Below, piece by piece: positions 7,937-16,632 of a stretch of DNA of 64,000 nucleotides. The position numbers were made by a program, and so were the translations under genes. Position 1 is the first letter of the stretch, and each line of letters begins with the position of its first letter. The notes beneath the pieces are model-generated. The model was given only the letters and a program-made list of their open reading frames with translations, did not search any database and was not told the origin of the DNA. The DNA comes from Nostoc calcicola FACHB-3891 (GTDB taxonomy: Bacteria > Cyanobacteriota > Cyanobacteriia > Cyanobacteriales > Nostocaceae): assembly GCF_014697355.1 (NCBI RefSeq), contig NZ_JACJRQ010000026.1, positions 46,553 through 110,552 of the forward strand. The letters are read 5' to 3'.

Positions 7937-10027
7937 ATGGTATCTATTACTACTCCCTTCTCCGATATTCAAAACCATTGGGCACGCTTATTTATTACAG
8001 CCTTAGCCCAACGTGGTATCGTCAGTGGGCTGCCTAATGGGACTTATCGCCCCGATAACTCACTCACCCGCGCTGAGTTTGCCGCCATCATCGCTAGTGC
8101 ATTTGGGACAGTTTCCAAGAAGCGGCAATATGTTGCCTTTGTTGATGTACCTAGTAGTTATTGGGCAGCAGCAGCCATTCAAACAGCTTACGAAAAAGCA
8201 TTTATTAGCGGATTTCCTGATAAAACCTTCCGTCCTGCTAACCGAATTACGAGGACGGAAGTTTTAGTTTCCTTAGTAGCAGGTTTGGAAATTGCCACAA
8301 AAGTAAAACCTGACCTCCTCTCCACACTTGGACAAATCTATCAAGATGCTGGTCAAATTCCCGACTATGGCAAAAATCAGATAGCTATTGCCACTAGTGC
8401 GGGATTAGTGGTTAATTTCCCAAATCTAAAATTACTTAATCCTAATCTGGCAGCCACCCGTGCAGATGTGGCAGTGATTATTTATCAAGCTTTAGTGTAC
8501 TTAGGTGCAGCAGAAAAGATTACCTCTAGTTATCTCGTGGTGCCGCCCACATTAACACCAACTCCAACGCCAACACCAACGCCAACACCCACACCAACGC
8601 CAACACCCACACCCACACCAACGCCGATACCTCCTGGTAGCGTCAAGCTAAATCACACCAGAGAATTCCGGGGAGTGTGGGTAGCGTCTGTTTGGAATGG
8701 TGATTGGCCTTCCAAAACAGGACTTTCTGTTGAACAACAGAAAGCTGAACTCACCGAAATTACCGTTAAATTACAAGCGCTAAACTTCAACGCTCTGATT
8801 TTCCAAGTCAGACCAGAGGGAGATGCTTTGTATGAATCTCAATTAGAGCCTTGGAGTGGTTGGATTACAGGGACTCAGGGAAAAGCACCAGAACCATTTT
8901 ACGATCCTTTAGCGTTTGCGATCGCAGAATGCCACAAGCGCAACATCGAAGTCCATGCTTGGTTCAACCCTTACCGCGCCAGCACTTCCACCGACCCAGC
9001 TAAAACCGTCCGTCCACACATAGCAGTTACCAATCCCGAAACCGTTTATTTGTGGAAAACTCAACGCTGGATGGACCCAGGACAGAAAATAGTCCAAGAC
9101 AGAGCCTACAACGTGATTCTTGATGTAGTCAAGCGCTACGATATCGATGGCATTCACTTAGATGATTATTTTTATCCCTATCCTGTAGAGGGGCAAACTT
9201 TCCCCGATGACAAAACCTACGCTGCATACAAAGCAGCCGGCGGGACACTTAGCTTGGGCGACTGGCGACGGGACAATGTTAACAAAATGGTACTGCGTCT
9301 CTCGGAGGGAATCAAAGTAACTAAACCACACGTTAAATTTGGTATTAGTCCCTTTGGAATTTATCGCCCCGGACAACCCGCTGGTATTACTGGGTTGGAT
9401 GCTTATAATGTGCTGTATGCCGACTCCAAGAAATGGCTCGAACAAGGCTGGATTGATTATATCGCCCCTCAACTTTACTGGCGCACAGACCAACCACAAC
9501 AAAGTTATTCTGCATTGTTAAAGTGGTGGACAGACGTAAATACAAAGCAAAGACACGTTTACGCTGGTAACAATCTCACAGAACCAAGCAACAAGAGTCG
9601 GGAAAGCGATGAGATTGAAAAGCAGGTAAAAATTAGTCGTAGCCAAGCTGCACAGTTGTCATTGGGGAATATCTTCTTTAATCTCGGTGTTTTGAGAGAA
9701 AATAGTCAAGGCATTGCTGATAAATTCCAAAGTCTGCTTTATAACAAACCTGCCCTCCCTCCTACTATGTCTTGGCAGACTGCAACACCACTTCCTCCAC
9801 CCACCGGACTACAAGTCAACAACCGCAAACTCAGTTGGCAACCTGGAGATAATCAGCCGGTTCGTTCCTGGACACTTTATCGACAAACTGGCGATACTTG
9901 GACAATCCAGCGAATTTTATCTGCTGGCACAACCTTCGCCACCGTTCAAATAGCGGGAACTTATGCTGTGTGTGCAGTGGATAGGTTAGCGAATGAAAGT
10001 GTAGGAACAGTTATTACAGTTAGTTAA
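7937..10027 (+). CDS. SLH-domain glycoside-hydrolase-like (GHL10/DUF187) surface protein
   Basis: A 696-residue protein in four parts. Three S-layer homology repeats cover about 7-195 (FSDIQNHWARLFITALAQRG, then NGTYRPDNSLTRAEF and its repeats), which usually bind the cell-wall polymer. A Thr-Pro linker follows at about 204-232, encoded by an ACACCA/ACGCCA tandem tract at 8552-8628. A GHL10 (DUF187) TIM-barrel spans about 240-590 (REFRGVWVASVWNGDWPS, IFQVRPEGDALYES, DGIHLDDYFYPYP, GISPFGIYRPG). A C-terminal beta domain, probably FnIII-like, covers about 610-696. No classical signal peptide is seen at the chosen ATG, odd for an SLH protein; an upstream start was not found. It probably cleaves or binds a glycan at the cell surface. 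The gene at 57912 carries a related GHL10 domain. Confidence 0.88.
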   Translation: MVSITTPFSDIQNHWARLFITALAQRGIVSGLPNGTYRPDNSLTRAEFAAIIASAFGTVSKKRQYVAFVDVPSSYWAAAAIQTAYEKAFISGFPDKTFRPANRITRTEVLVSLVAGLEIATKVKPDLLSTLGQIYQDAGQIPDYGKNQIAIATSAGLVVNFPNLKLLNPNLAATRADVAVIIYQALVYLGAAEKITSSYLVVPPTLTPTPTPTPTPTPTPTPTPTPTPTPIPPGSVKLNHTREFRGVWVASVWNGDWPSKTGLSVEQQKAELTEITVKLQALNFNALIFQVRPEGDALYESQLEPWSGWITGTQGKAPEPFYDPLAFAIAECHKRNIEVHAWFNPYRASTSTDPAKTVRPHIAVTNPETVYLWKTQRWMDPGQKIVQDRAYNVILDVVKRYDIDGIHLDDYFYPYPVEGQTFPDDKTYAAYKAAGGTLSLGDWRRDNVNKMVLRLSEGIKVTKPHVKFGISPFGIYRPGQPAGITGLDAYNVLYADSKKWLEQGWIDYIAPQLYWRTDQPQQSYSALLKWWTDVNTKQRHVYAGNNLTEPSNKSRESDEIEKQVKISRSQAAQLSLGNIFFNLGVLRENSQGIADKFQSLLYNKPALPPTMSWQTATPLPPPTGLQVNNRKLSWQPGDNQPVRSWTLYRQTGDTWTIQRILSAGTTFATVQIAGTYAVCAVDRLANESVGTVITVS

Positions 10028-10075
10028 TTTTCATTTGTCATTTGTCATTGGGCAAAAACTGCATTTCGCCCGTTC

Positions 10076-10213
10076 GTAGGGGCGCACAGCTGTGCGCCCC
10101 TACAGCGTATTGCATCCAAACGAGAATCGCTATAGACCATGCGGTAGGGGCACAGCAATGCTGTGCCCTTACGATAGATGTGGTTCAAATACATAAAAAC
10201 TGCTGTAATCTTT
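10076..10213. repeat. Two dispersed palindromic repeats (GTAGGGGCNNNNC type)
   Basis: 10076-10103 is a perfect 28-bp palindrome, GTAGGGGCGCACAG plus its complement. 10144-10172 is a near-perfect second one (GTAGGGGCACAGCA centre). The flank to about 10213 (AGATGTGGTTCAAATACAT) is shared with copies at 33410-33452 and 36160-36193. These are extragenic palindromes of one family, see also 36118, 38215, 44191, 55313 and 57563. Confidence 0.85.
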
Positions 10214-10314
10214 CCGTTAAAGATACATACTTAAGATACATGCTGGGTAAGTAATGCGTCCATACTTACGCAACCTTACTTTGTAGTAGAATCCATAACA
10301 GCAATTAGTATTTT

Positions 10315-13300
10315 TTGACAAAAACATTGTTTAAATTTTTAAGCAAATTGTTACTTTTTGGATTAGCCCTTTCGGGACTAAGTTCTTTTCTTTTTCCAGA
10401 AAGCCGTGTCTTCGCCGAAATTACAGCCGACAGCACCTTGGGAAGTGAATCATCAATTTTAATTCAAGGGGTTGACGTTAAAGGGGAAATAGGTAATCGC
10501 ATTGATGGTGGTGCAGTCCGAGGAGCAAATCTATTTCACAGCTTTGGTGAATTTAACATTGGTGATGGACAAAGGGTTTACTTTTCCAACCCCACAGGAA
10601 TCGAAAATATTCTCACACGAGTTACAGGTAATAATCCCTCGAATATTTTGGGAACGTTGGGAGTTTTGGGTAATGCCAATCTGTTTTTAATTAACCCTAA
10701 TGGCATCGTATTTGGCAGCAATGCAAGGTTAGATGTTGGGGGTTCGTTCCTCGGAACAACAGCAAATGGTATTAAATTTGGTAATCAGGGTTTTTTTAGC
10801 GCTTCAACCCCTGAGATTATCCCTTTGCTAAGTATTAATCCTTCGGCATTATTCTTCAACCAAATTAGCCCAGGAACTATCGAAACCAGATCAGTCGCAC
10901 CTGCCGGTTTAGATGGCTCAGGAGAGCAAACATTTGGTTTGCGGGTTGGCGATAATCGAAGTCTACTACTTTTGGGCAGTGACATCAACCTGAATGGAGG
11001 GAGCTTGAATGCCTTGGGCGGTAGGATTGATTTGGGCGGATTGGCAGCACCGGGAAGTGTGGAGTTGAAGTTTGCAAATAACAATTTGAGTATGAGCTTC
11101 CCTGATGGTGTAGCAAGAGCAGATGTTTCACTTAGCAATAATGCCAAGCTCAATGTGACAGCCGAAAATGGTGGTAGTATCACAATTGCCGCTCGAAATA
11201 TCGACATTGCAGGAGAAAGTATCATTCAAGCCGGAATCGGTTTTGGCTTAGGAAATTTTGGCAATCAAGCTGGAGAAATTACGCTCAATGCCACTGATTT
11301 AATTACATTAAGGCAGTCGAGTACAATTCAAAACACAGTTGAGCAAAATGCTACAGGTAATAGTGGTGATATTAAGATAACCACAGGCTCATTTTCTGTG
11401 AGCGATGGCTCTCAAGTAATTGTTAGTACTCTGGGACAAGGAAATGCAGGTAATGTCACAATTCAAGCTCGTGACATGGTTACGATTGATGGACTAAATA
11501 GTGAATATTACTCTACTAAAATAGTTAGCAACATCGCTCCAATAGCTGTAGGTCAGGCAGGAAATATTAACATTCAAACAGGATCGCTCTCAATGATGAA
11601 TACTGCTTTATTAGATTCCGGTACTGCTGGCCAAGGAAGTGCAGGTAATATTACTATTCAAGCTCGTAAAGCAGTTTTATTAGATGGAAGTGACATAGCA
11701 AGCGAGGTATCAAGGCGTGCAATATTCGGTAAAGGAGGAAATATTGAAATTACGGCAGATTCGCTTTCAGTTATCAATGGCTCTCAACTGAGTACTAGCA
11801 GCTATGGAAACGGCGATGCAGGCAATGTCACGATTCAAACTTATGGGGTAAATGGCGTTGCTTTTGATGGGGTTAGTAGTGAAGATGGATTTCCCAGTGG
11901 AGCATTCAGCACAGTGTCTGAGAATGCAGTAGGCAAGGGAGGAAATATCCAAATCACGGCAGAATCGCTGTTTGTGAGTAATGGCGCTCAACTACAGGTG
12001 GCGACAATTGGAAAAGGAGATGCAGGTAATATCACAATTAAAGCTCGCGATCGCGTTTCTTTTAACGGTACTGCTAGTTATGGATTACCCAGTGGAGCTT
12101 TCAGTTCTGTGGAACCGGAAGCAGTAGGTAACGGAGGAAACATTTATATTACTACAGGATCGCTGTCGGTTAGCAATGGTGCTGGGTTAAACTCCCAAAC
12201 TCGTGGCATCGGAAATGCGGGTAGTATTTTGATTCAAGCTCAGGATTGGGTTTTATTTGATGGAGTCAGTTTATTAGACTTCGGCGGTAGTGGGGCATAT
12301 AGTACGGTAGCTTTGGATGCCCAAGGTAAGGGGGGAGATATTGAGATTATTGCCAACTCGCTCTCAATTAGTAACCGTGCGCGTTTAAATGCTCAAACCA
12401 ACAGCATAGGTAAAGCAGGCAATATTCTAGTAACAGCAAATACTTTTGATGCTGCTAGTGGTGGAAAACTTCTCACATCAACAAGCAGTAGTAGTAATGC
12501 CGGAGATATTACTTTGAGAATACGCGATCGCCTCACTTTAACAGGTGATGATACCGGAATTTTTGCCAATACAACTGCTAATGCTACTGGCAACAGTGGT
12601 AACATTTTCATCGACCCCAAAGTGATGATGATTCGCGATGGGGCTAAAATTGCTGTTGATAATCAAGGTACTGGTATCGGTGGTACTATTGATATCCAAG
12701 CCGGAAAATTAACTCTCGATAACCAAGCTGTGATTTCTGCGGAAACAGCGAGTAATACCGGCGGCGATATTCAACTCCAACTCACAGACCAATTGCTATT
12801 AAGGCGTAACAGCACCATCTCCACAACTGCGGGAACTACCCAAGCAGGAGGTAATGGAGGTAACATTGCCATTAACTCTCCATTTATTGTTGCTGCGGCT
12901 TCAGAAAATAACGATATTACCGCCAATGCTTTTAGTGGTAATGGTGGCAGAGTTGATATTACTGCTCAAAGAATCTTTGGACTAATACCGCGTAGTCGTT
13001 CGGATCTAGAGAGATTATTGGCGACTAATGACCCCGAGCAATTAAATCCGCGATCGCTCCCTACAAGTGATATCACTGCCATTTCCCAAGCCAATCCCTC
13101 ATTCACCGAACAGGTAGTTATTAACACACCAGATGTAGACCCCAGTCGCGGACTCGTGAATTTGCCGACAAATATAGTAGATGCCTCCCAACTCATCGCC
13201 CAAACCTGTAGAACTGGTGGCGAAGCAACAGCCAATCAACAAAGTGAATTTATAGTCACTGGACGGGGAGGTTTACCACCTAACCCCATTGAACCACTTA

Positions 13301-13530
13301 GCAGTGATGCCATCTGGCAAGATTTACAACCCCATACTTTGCTTAATGAAAAGCTTAGTGGTTCCAAAGAAGAGGTAAATTTGGTTTCAGAAACACCAAG
13401 TGCGATCGCAGAAGCTCAAGGATGGGTAACTAACGCTGATGGTACTATTACACTTGTAGCTCAAGCTCCCACTACTACCCCTCACAATTCCTCACTCACA
13501 CCTGTTAGTTGTCCAGTTACCCAAAACTAA
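10315..13530 (+). CDS. Filamentous haemagglutinin-like exoprotein (two-partner secretion TpsA)
   Basis: A 1071-residue secreted protein starting at TTG (10315). A signal peptide (LSKLLLFGLALSGLSSFLFP, cleavage near VFAE at 35) precedes a TPS secretion domain at about 40-160, with the hallmark NPNGIVFG at 127-134. The rest is a long right-handed beta-helix of loosely repeated GNxGxIxI/ITAxSLSVSNGxQL units to about residue 930, then a low-complexity tail ending in CPVTQN. Such proteins cross the outer membrane through a TpsB/FhaC porin, and no tpsB gene is present in this window. Its stop codon overlaps the start of the CHAT gene (TAATG), so the two are translationally coupled. Adhesion or surface signalling is the likely role. 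Confidence 0.9.
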   Translation: MTKTLFKFLSKLLLFGLALSGLSSFLFPESRVFAEITADSTLGSESSILIQGVDVKGEIGNRIDGGAVRGANLFHSFGEFNIGDGQRVYFSNPTGIENILTRVTGNNPSNILGTLGVLGNANLFLINPNGIVFGSNARLDVGGSFLGTTANGIKFGNQGFFSASTPEIIPLLSINPSALFFNQISPGTIETRSVAPAGLDGSGEQTFGLRVGDNRSLLLLGSDINLNGGSLNALGGRIDLGGLAAPGSVELKFANNNLSMSFPDGVARADVSLSNNAKLNVTAENGGSITIAARNIDIAGESIIQAGIGFGLGNFGNQAGEITLNATDLITLRQSSTIQNTVEQNATGNSGDIKITTGSFSVSDGSQVIVSTLGQGNAGNVTIQARDMVTIDGLNSEYYSTKIVSNIAPIAVGQAGNINIQTGSLSMMNTALLDSGTAGQGSAGNITIQARKAVLLDGSDIASEVSRRAIFGKGGNIEITADSLSVINGSQLSTSSYGNGDAGNVTIQTYGVNGVAFDGVSSEDGFPSGAFSTVSENAVGKGGNIQITAESLFVSNGAQLQVATIGKGDAGNITIKARDRVSFNGTASYGLPSGAFSSVEPEAVGNGGNIYITTGSLSVSNGAGLNSQTRGIGNAGSILIQAQDWVLFDGVSLLDFGGSGAYSTVALDAQGKGGDIEIIANSLSISNRARLNAQTNSIGKAGNILVTANTFDAASGGKLLTSTSSSSNAGDITLRIRDRLTLTGDDTGIFANTTANATGNSGNIFIDPKVMMIRDGAKIAVDNQGTGIGGTIDIQAGKLTLDNQAVISAETASNTGGDIQLQLTDQLLLRRNSTISTTAGTTQAGGNGGNIAINSPFIVAAASENNDITANAFSGNGGRVDITAQRIFGLIPRSRSDLERLLATNDPEQLNPRSLPTSDITAISQANPSFTEQVVINTPDVDPSRGLVNLPTNIVDASQLIAQTCRTGGEATANQQSEFIVTGRGGLPPNPIEPLSSDAIWQDLQPHTLLNEKLSGSKEEVNLVSETPSAIAEAQGWVTNADGTITLVAQAPTTTPHNSSLTPVSCPVTQN

Positions 13531-16166
13531 TGTTGCACTTTCGCATGGCAAAAAAACTGCCGAAATTTTGGCGTCAAGCTTTAGCTTTTGTGCTTTGTGT
13601 GCTGTTAGGAGTTAGTCTAACTCTGGTATTTGAATTGAAGTCATTAGGACTGACACGGGGACACGGAGACACGGAGACGCGGGGAGTTTTTTTTGATAAA
13701 CAATTAGACGGACTTAATAAAATTGCACAGAAATCAACAGAATACTTATCGAATTCAAGTTTAATTCAACAAGGCAGAGAACTTTATCAAGCACAACGAT
13801 ATGCTGAAGCGATAAATATTTGGCAGTTGGCACTCAAAGCAGAAACAAATCCATCGTCTCAAGCTACGGTGCTAAATTATCTCTCCTTGGCTTACCAGCA
13901 GTTGGGACAGTGGCAGCAAGCAAATGAGACAATTAACTCTAGTTTGAATTTAATTCAAAACTTGCAACAGACAACACCACAAACAAAACTCATCCTTGCC
14001 CAAGCACTCAACACCCAAGGAAGTTTGCAATTAGCCCAAGGTAAGCCAGAAGCAGCTCTAAATACTTGGCAACAGGCAACTAATATTTATACCGCAGCAG
14101 GTTATACACAAGGCAGAATTGGCAGTTTAATTAATCAAGCTCAAGCCCAGCAAGCTCTGGGTCTTTACCTCCAAGCTCGTAAAACTCTAGCACAAGTAGA
14201 ACAAACATTAGAAAATCAACCAGACCAACAGTTAAAAACTACAGGTTTGCGTAGCCTGGGCAATGTTTTCAAATCAGTGGGTGCTTTTGCTGATTCTCGT
14301 AGAGTTTTGCAACAAAGTTTGCAATTGTTAGAAAATGACCCTAATCTCTCACAAGAATTGAGTGCCGCTTTACTCAGCTTGGGTAATACAGCTTATGCCC
14401 AAGGCGATAAAAATGCAGCATTGGCATATTACGAACGAGCAGCAAATGTTGTTTCTGCCAACAGCGTCACCCATATCCAAGCCCAAATTAATGAACTTCA
14501 ACTATTAATAGCAACTGGACAAACAAAAAAAGCTGAAAATCTCTCGCTAGAACTGCAACCAAAGTTTAATAATTTATCTCCCAGTCGCTCAACAATTTAC
14601 GCTCGCATCAACCTTGCCAAAAGTTTGGTGAAATTGGGAACTCAAGAATACACTACATCTGCTAAACTATTAGCCACAGCAATTCAAGAAGCTGAAAATT
14701 TAAGCGATCGCCAAGCACAGTCTTATGCTTTGGGTTATCTCGGCGGACTCTACGAACAAACCCAGCAGTGGTCAAATGCTGAAGATTTAACACAGCAGGC
14801 TTTACAAATAGCTCAAGCCATTAATGCTCCACATATTGCTTATCAATGGCAATGGCAATTAGGACGGATTTTAAAAGCCCAAGGAGCCATCAAGTCTGCA
14901 ACATCAGCTTATGAAGTCGCCTTTACAACATTAAAATCTCTGCGTAGCGATTTAGTAGCCATTAACAGTGACATTCAATTTTCCTTTCGGGAAGCTGTAG
15001 AGCCTGTATATCGTGAATACGTACAATTACTGTTAAATCCAGAACCTAGTCAGGAACAACTAAAACAAGCCCGTCAGGTAATTGAATCGCTACAACTAGC
15101 AGAACTTGACAATTTCTTTCGTTCAGCTTGTCTACAAGGACAGATAGTACCCATTGAACAAATTCAACAGTCAGCAGCAGCAGTAATTTATCCCATTATT
15201 TTGCCAGACCGGCTAGAAGTAATTGTGAGTTTACCTCAGCAGCAACTACGCCACTATGCCACGAAAATCAATCAAGCTGAAGTAGAAGAAACTATAGAAG
15301 AACTGAGAGAAAATTTAGAAAAACCCTTCACAACTCCTGAGGGAAAATTATTATCTGCAAAAATTTACGACTGGTTAATTCGCCCTGTGGAGGCAGAACT
15401 AACTGAAAGTCAGGTGAAAACATTGGTTTTCGTTTTAGATGGTGCATTGCGGAACGTGGCGATCGCAGCCCTTTATGATGGTAATAATTATTTAGTAGAA
15501 AAATACAGCATTGCCCTCACACCTGGGTTAGAGCTATTGGGGCCGCGTCCATTGCGTCAAACCAAGCTCAAAACTTTGGTAGCTGGACTCACAGAAGCAC
15601 GACACGGGTTTAGTTCCTTACCAAATGTCAGCGACGAATTAAAAACAATTGAGTCGGAAGTCCCTAGCGAAGTTCTCCTCAATCAAACATTCACTAGTTC
15701 AGCGCTACGAAAACAAATTGACTCAGTACCCTTTTCTGTGGTGCATCTCGCAACTCACGGTCAATTTAGTTCCAACGCCGATGAAACCTTTGTGTTGGCT
15801 TGGGATAAACCGATTAAACTCAACGAATTGAAAAATTTGCTCAGCAGCAGAGAGCAAACAACACCTGAGCCAATTGAATTACTCGTTCTCAGTGCTTGCG
15901 AAACTGCCGAAGGAGACAAACGCGCCGCTTTAGGACTAGCTGGGATAGCAATTCAAGCAGGCGCACGCAGTACCTTAGCCTCGCTTTGGAGCTTGGATGA
16001 TGAATCTAGCGCCCGCCTCATCGGTCAATTTTACAAAGAATTGGCCACAAAGCAAGTCACAAAAGCAGAAGCACTACGCCAAGCCCAACTCTCTCTGTTA
16101 AAAGACCCAGATTATCGGCATCCCATACATTGGGCAGCTTACGTGTTACTGGGAAATTGGCTGTGA
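13530..16166 (+). CDS. TPR-CHAT protein (caspase-like peptidase domain), coupled to TpsA gene
   Basis: An 878-residue protein. The ATG at 13530 overlaps the previous stop as TAATG and is preferred to an upstream in-frame TTG at 13509; another ATG lies at 13545. A membrane anchor or signal (ALAFVLCVLLGVSLTLVF) is followed by about ten TPR-like helical repeats (roughly 75-480), then a CHAT domain (roughly 570-875). The caspase-type dyad is present: His743 in HLATHGQF and Cys790 in LSACETAEG, followed by GLAGIAIQAGARSTLASLW. CHAT domains are cysteine peptidases related to caspases and separase. Pairing with TpsA-type exoproteins is common in cyanobacteria, but substrates are unknown. A dispersed ACACGGGGACACGGAGACAC repeat is carried inside the coding region just after the anchor (13655-13685). 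Confidence 0.9.
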   Translation: MLHFRMAKKLPKFWRQALAFVLCVLLGVSLTLVFELKSLGLTRGHGDTETRGVFFDKQLDGLNKIAQKSTEYLSNSSLIQQGRELYQAQRYAEAINIWQLALKAETNPSSQATVLNYLSLAYQQLGQWQQANETINSSLNLIQNLQQTTPQTKLILAQALNTQGSLQLAQGKPEAALNTWQQATNIYTAAGYTQGRIGSLINQAQAQQALGLYLQARKTLAQVEQTLENQPDQQLKTTGLRSLGNVFKSVGAFADSRRVLQQSLQLLENDPNLSQELSAALLSLGNTAYAQGDKNAALAYYERAANVVSANSVTHIQAQINELQLLIATGQTKKAENLSLELQPKFNNLSPSRSTIYARINLAKSLVKLGTQEYTTSAKLLATAIQEAENLSDRQAQSYALGYLGGLYEQTQQWSNAEDLTQQALQIAQAINAPHIAYQWQWQLGRILKAQGAIKSATSAYEVAFTTLKSLRSDLVAINSDIQFSFREAVEPVYREYVQLLLNPEPSQEQLKQARQVIESLQLAELDNFFRSACLQGQIVPIEQIQQSAAAVIYPIILPDRLEVIVSLPQQQLRHYATKINQAEVEETIEELRENLEKPFTTPEGKLLSAKIYDWLIRPVEAELTESQVKTLVFVLDGALRNVAIAALYDGNNYLVEKYSIALTPGLELLGPRPLRQTKLKTLVAGLTEARHGFSSLPNVSDELKTIESEVPSEVLLNQTFTSSALRKQIDSVPFSVVHLATHGQFSSNADETFVLAWDKPIKLNELKNLLSSREQTTPEPIELLVLSACETAEGDKRAALGLAGIAIQAGARSTLASLWSLDDESSARLIGQFYKELATKQVTKAEALRQAQLSLLKDPDYRHPIHWAAYVLLGNWL
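13655..13685. repeat. Dispersed GACACGGAG repeat inside the CHAT gene
   Basis: The tract GACACGGGGACACGGAGACA is a repeat type normally found between genes in Nostoc-like genomes. Here it is read in frame and encodes the peptide RGHGDTETRG between the membrane anchor and the TPR region, where an extra hydrophilic linker would be tolerated. Confidence 0.6.
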
Positions 16167-16176
16167 TAGATGCACG

Positions 16177-16478
16177 GGGGAAAGGGGAAGGAGAAGGGGG
16201 AAAGGGGAAGGGGGAAAGGGGAAGGGGAAAGGGGGAAAGGTTTGGTATTTTCCCTTTCCCCAATAAAGATGTATCCCTTTGACCATAAGAGTGCAAAAAG
16301 CACTCTTGTGCAAGAGGTCTGATGTATTTGAAACCTTTCCCCTTTCCCCTTTCCCCTTTCCCCTTTTCCCTTTCCCCTTTCCCCTTTCCCCTTTTCCCTT
16401 TCCCCTTTCCCCTTTTCCCTTTCCCCCTTCCCCTTTCCCCTTTCCCCCTTCCCCTTTCCCCCTTCCCCTTTCCCCAGA
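16177..16478. repeat. Long heptad tract (GGGGAAA / TTTCCCC) with hairpin core
   Basis: The left arm (16177-16250) repeats GGGGAAAGGGGAAGG. The right arm (16337-16476) repeats TTTCCCCTTTCCCC about twenty times. Between them lie a small hairpin (GAGTGCAAAAAGCACTC, 16290-16306) and TGCAAGAGGTCT. The right end reads CCAGACCACAAGGGAAGTTC, which reappears inverted at 43739-43760 beside another TTTCCCC run. The arms could form a very long purine/pyrimidine hairpin. No gene: all long frames here are repeat translations. The next 150 bases to 16632 hold only the promoter side of the RTX gene. Confidence 0.85.
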
Positions 16479-16632
16479 CCACAAGGGAAGTTCCAACCCC
16501 ATGCCTAAAGATTTTTTTGGCTTTGTTTTAATTTGAGTGCATAAACCTCAAAAGTGCAACGTGTAACTCAACAAGAAGTTCAAAGGCTAACACCAGACTT
16601 CATTACACACACAACACGAGGTTTAAAGTAAT

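Noticed and set aside
16057..16536. Several 70-140 codon frames on both strands rich in GKGERGKGK or PFPLSPFPF
   Set aside because: Translations of the GGGGAAA/TTTCCCC heptad tract, open in every frame because the repeat contains no stop.
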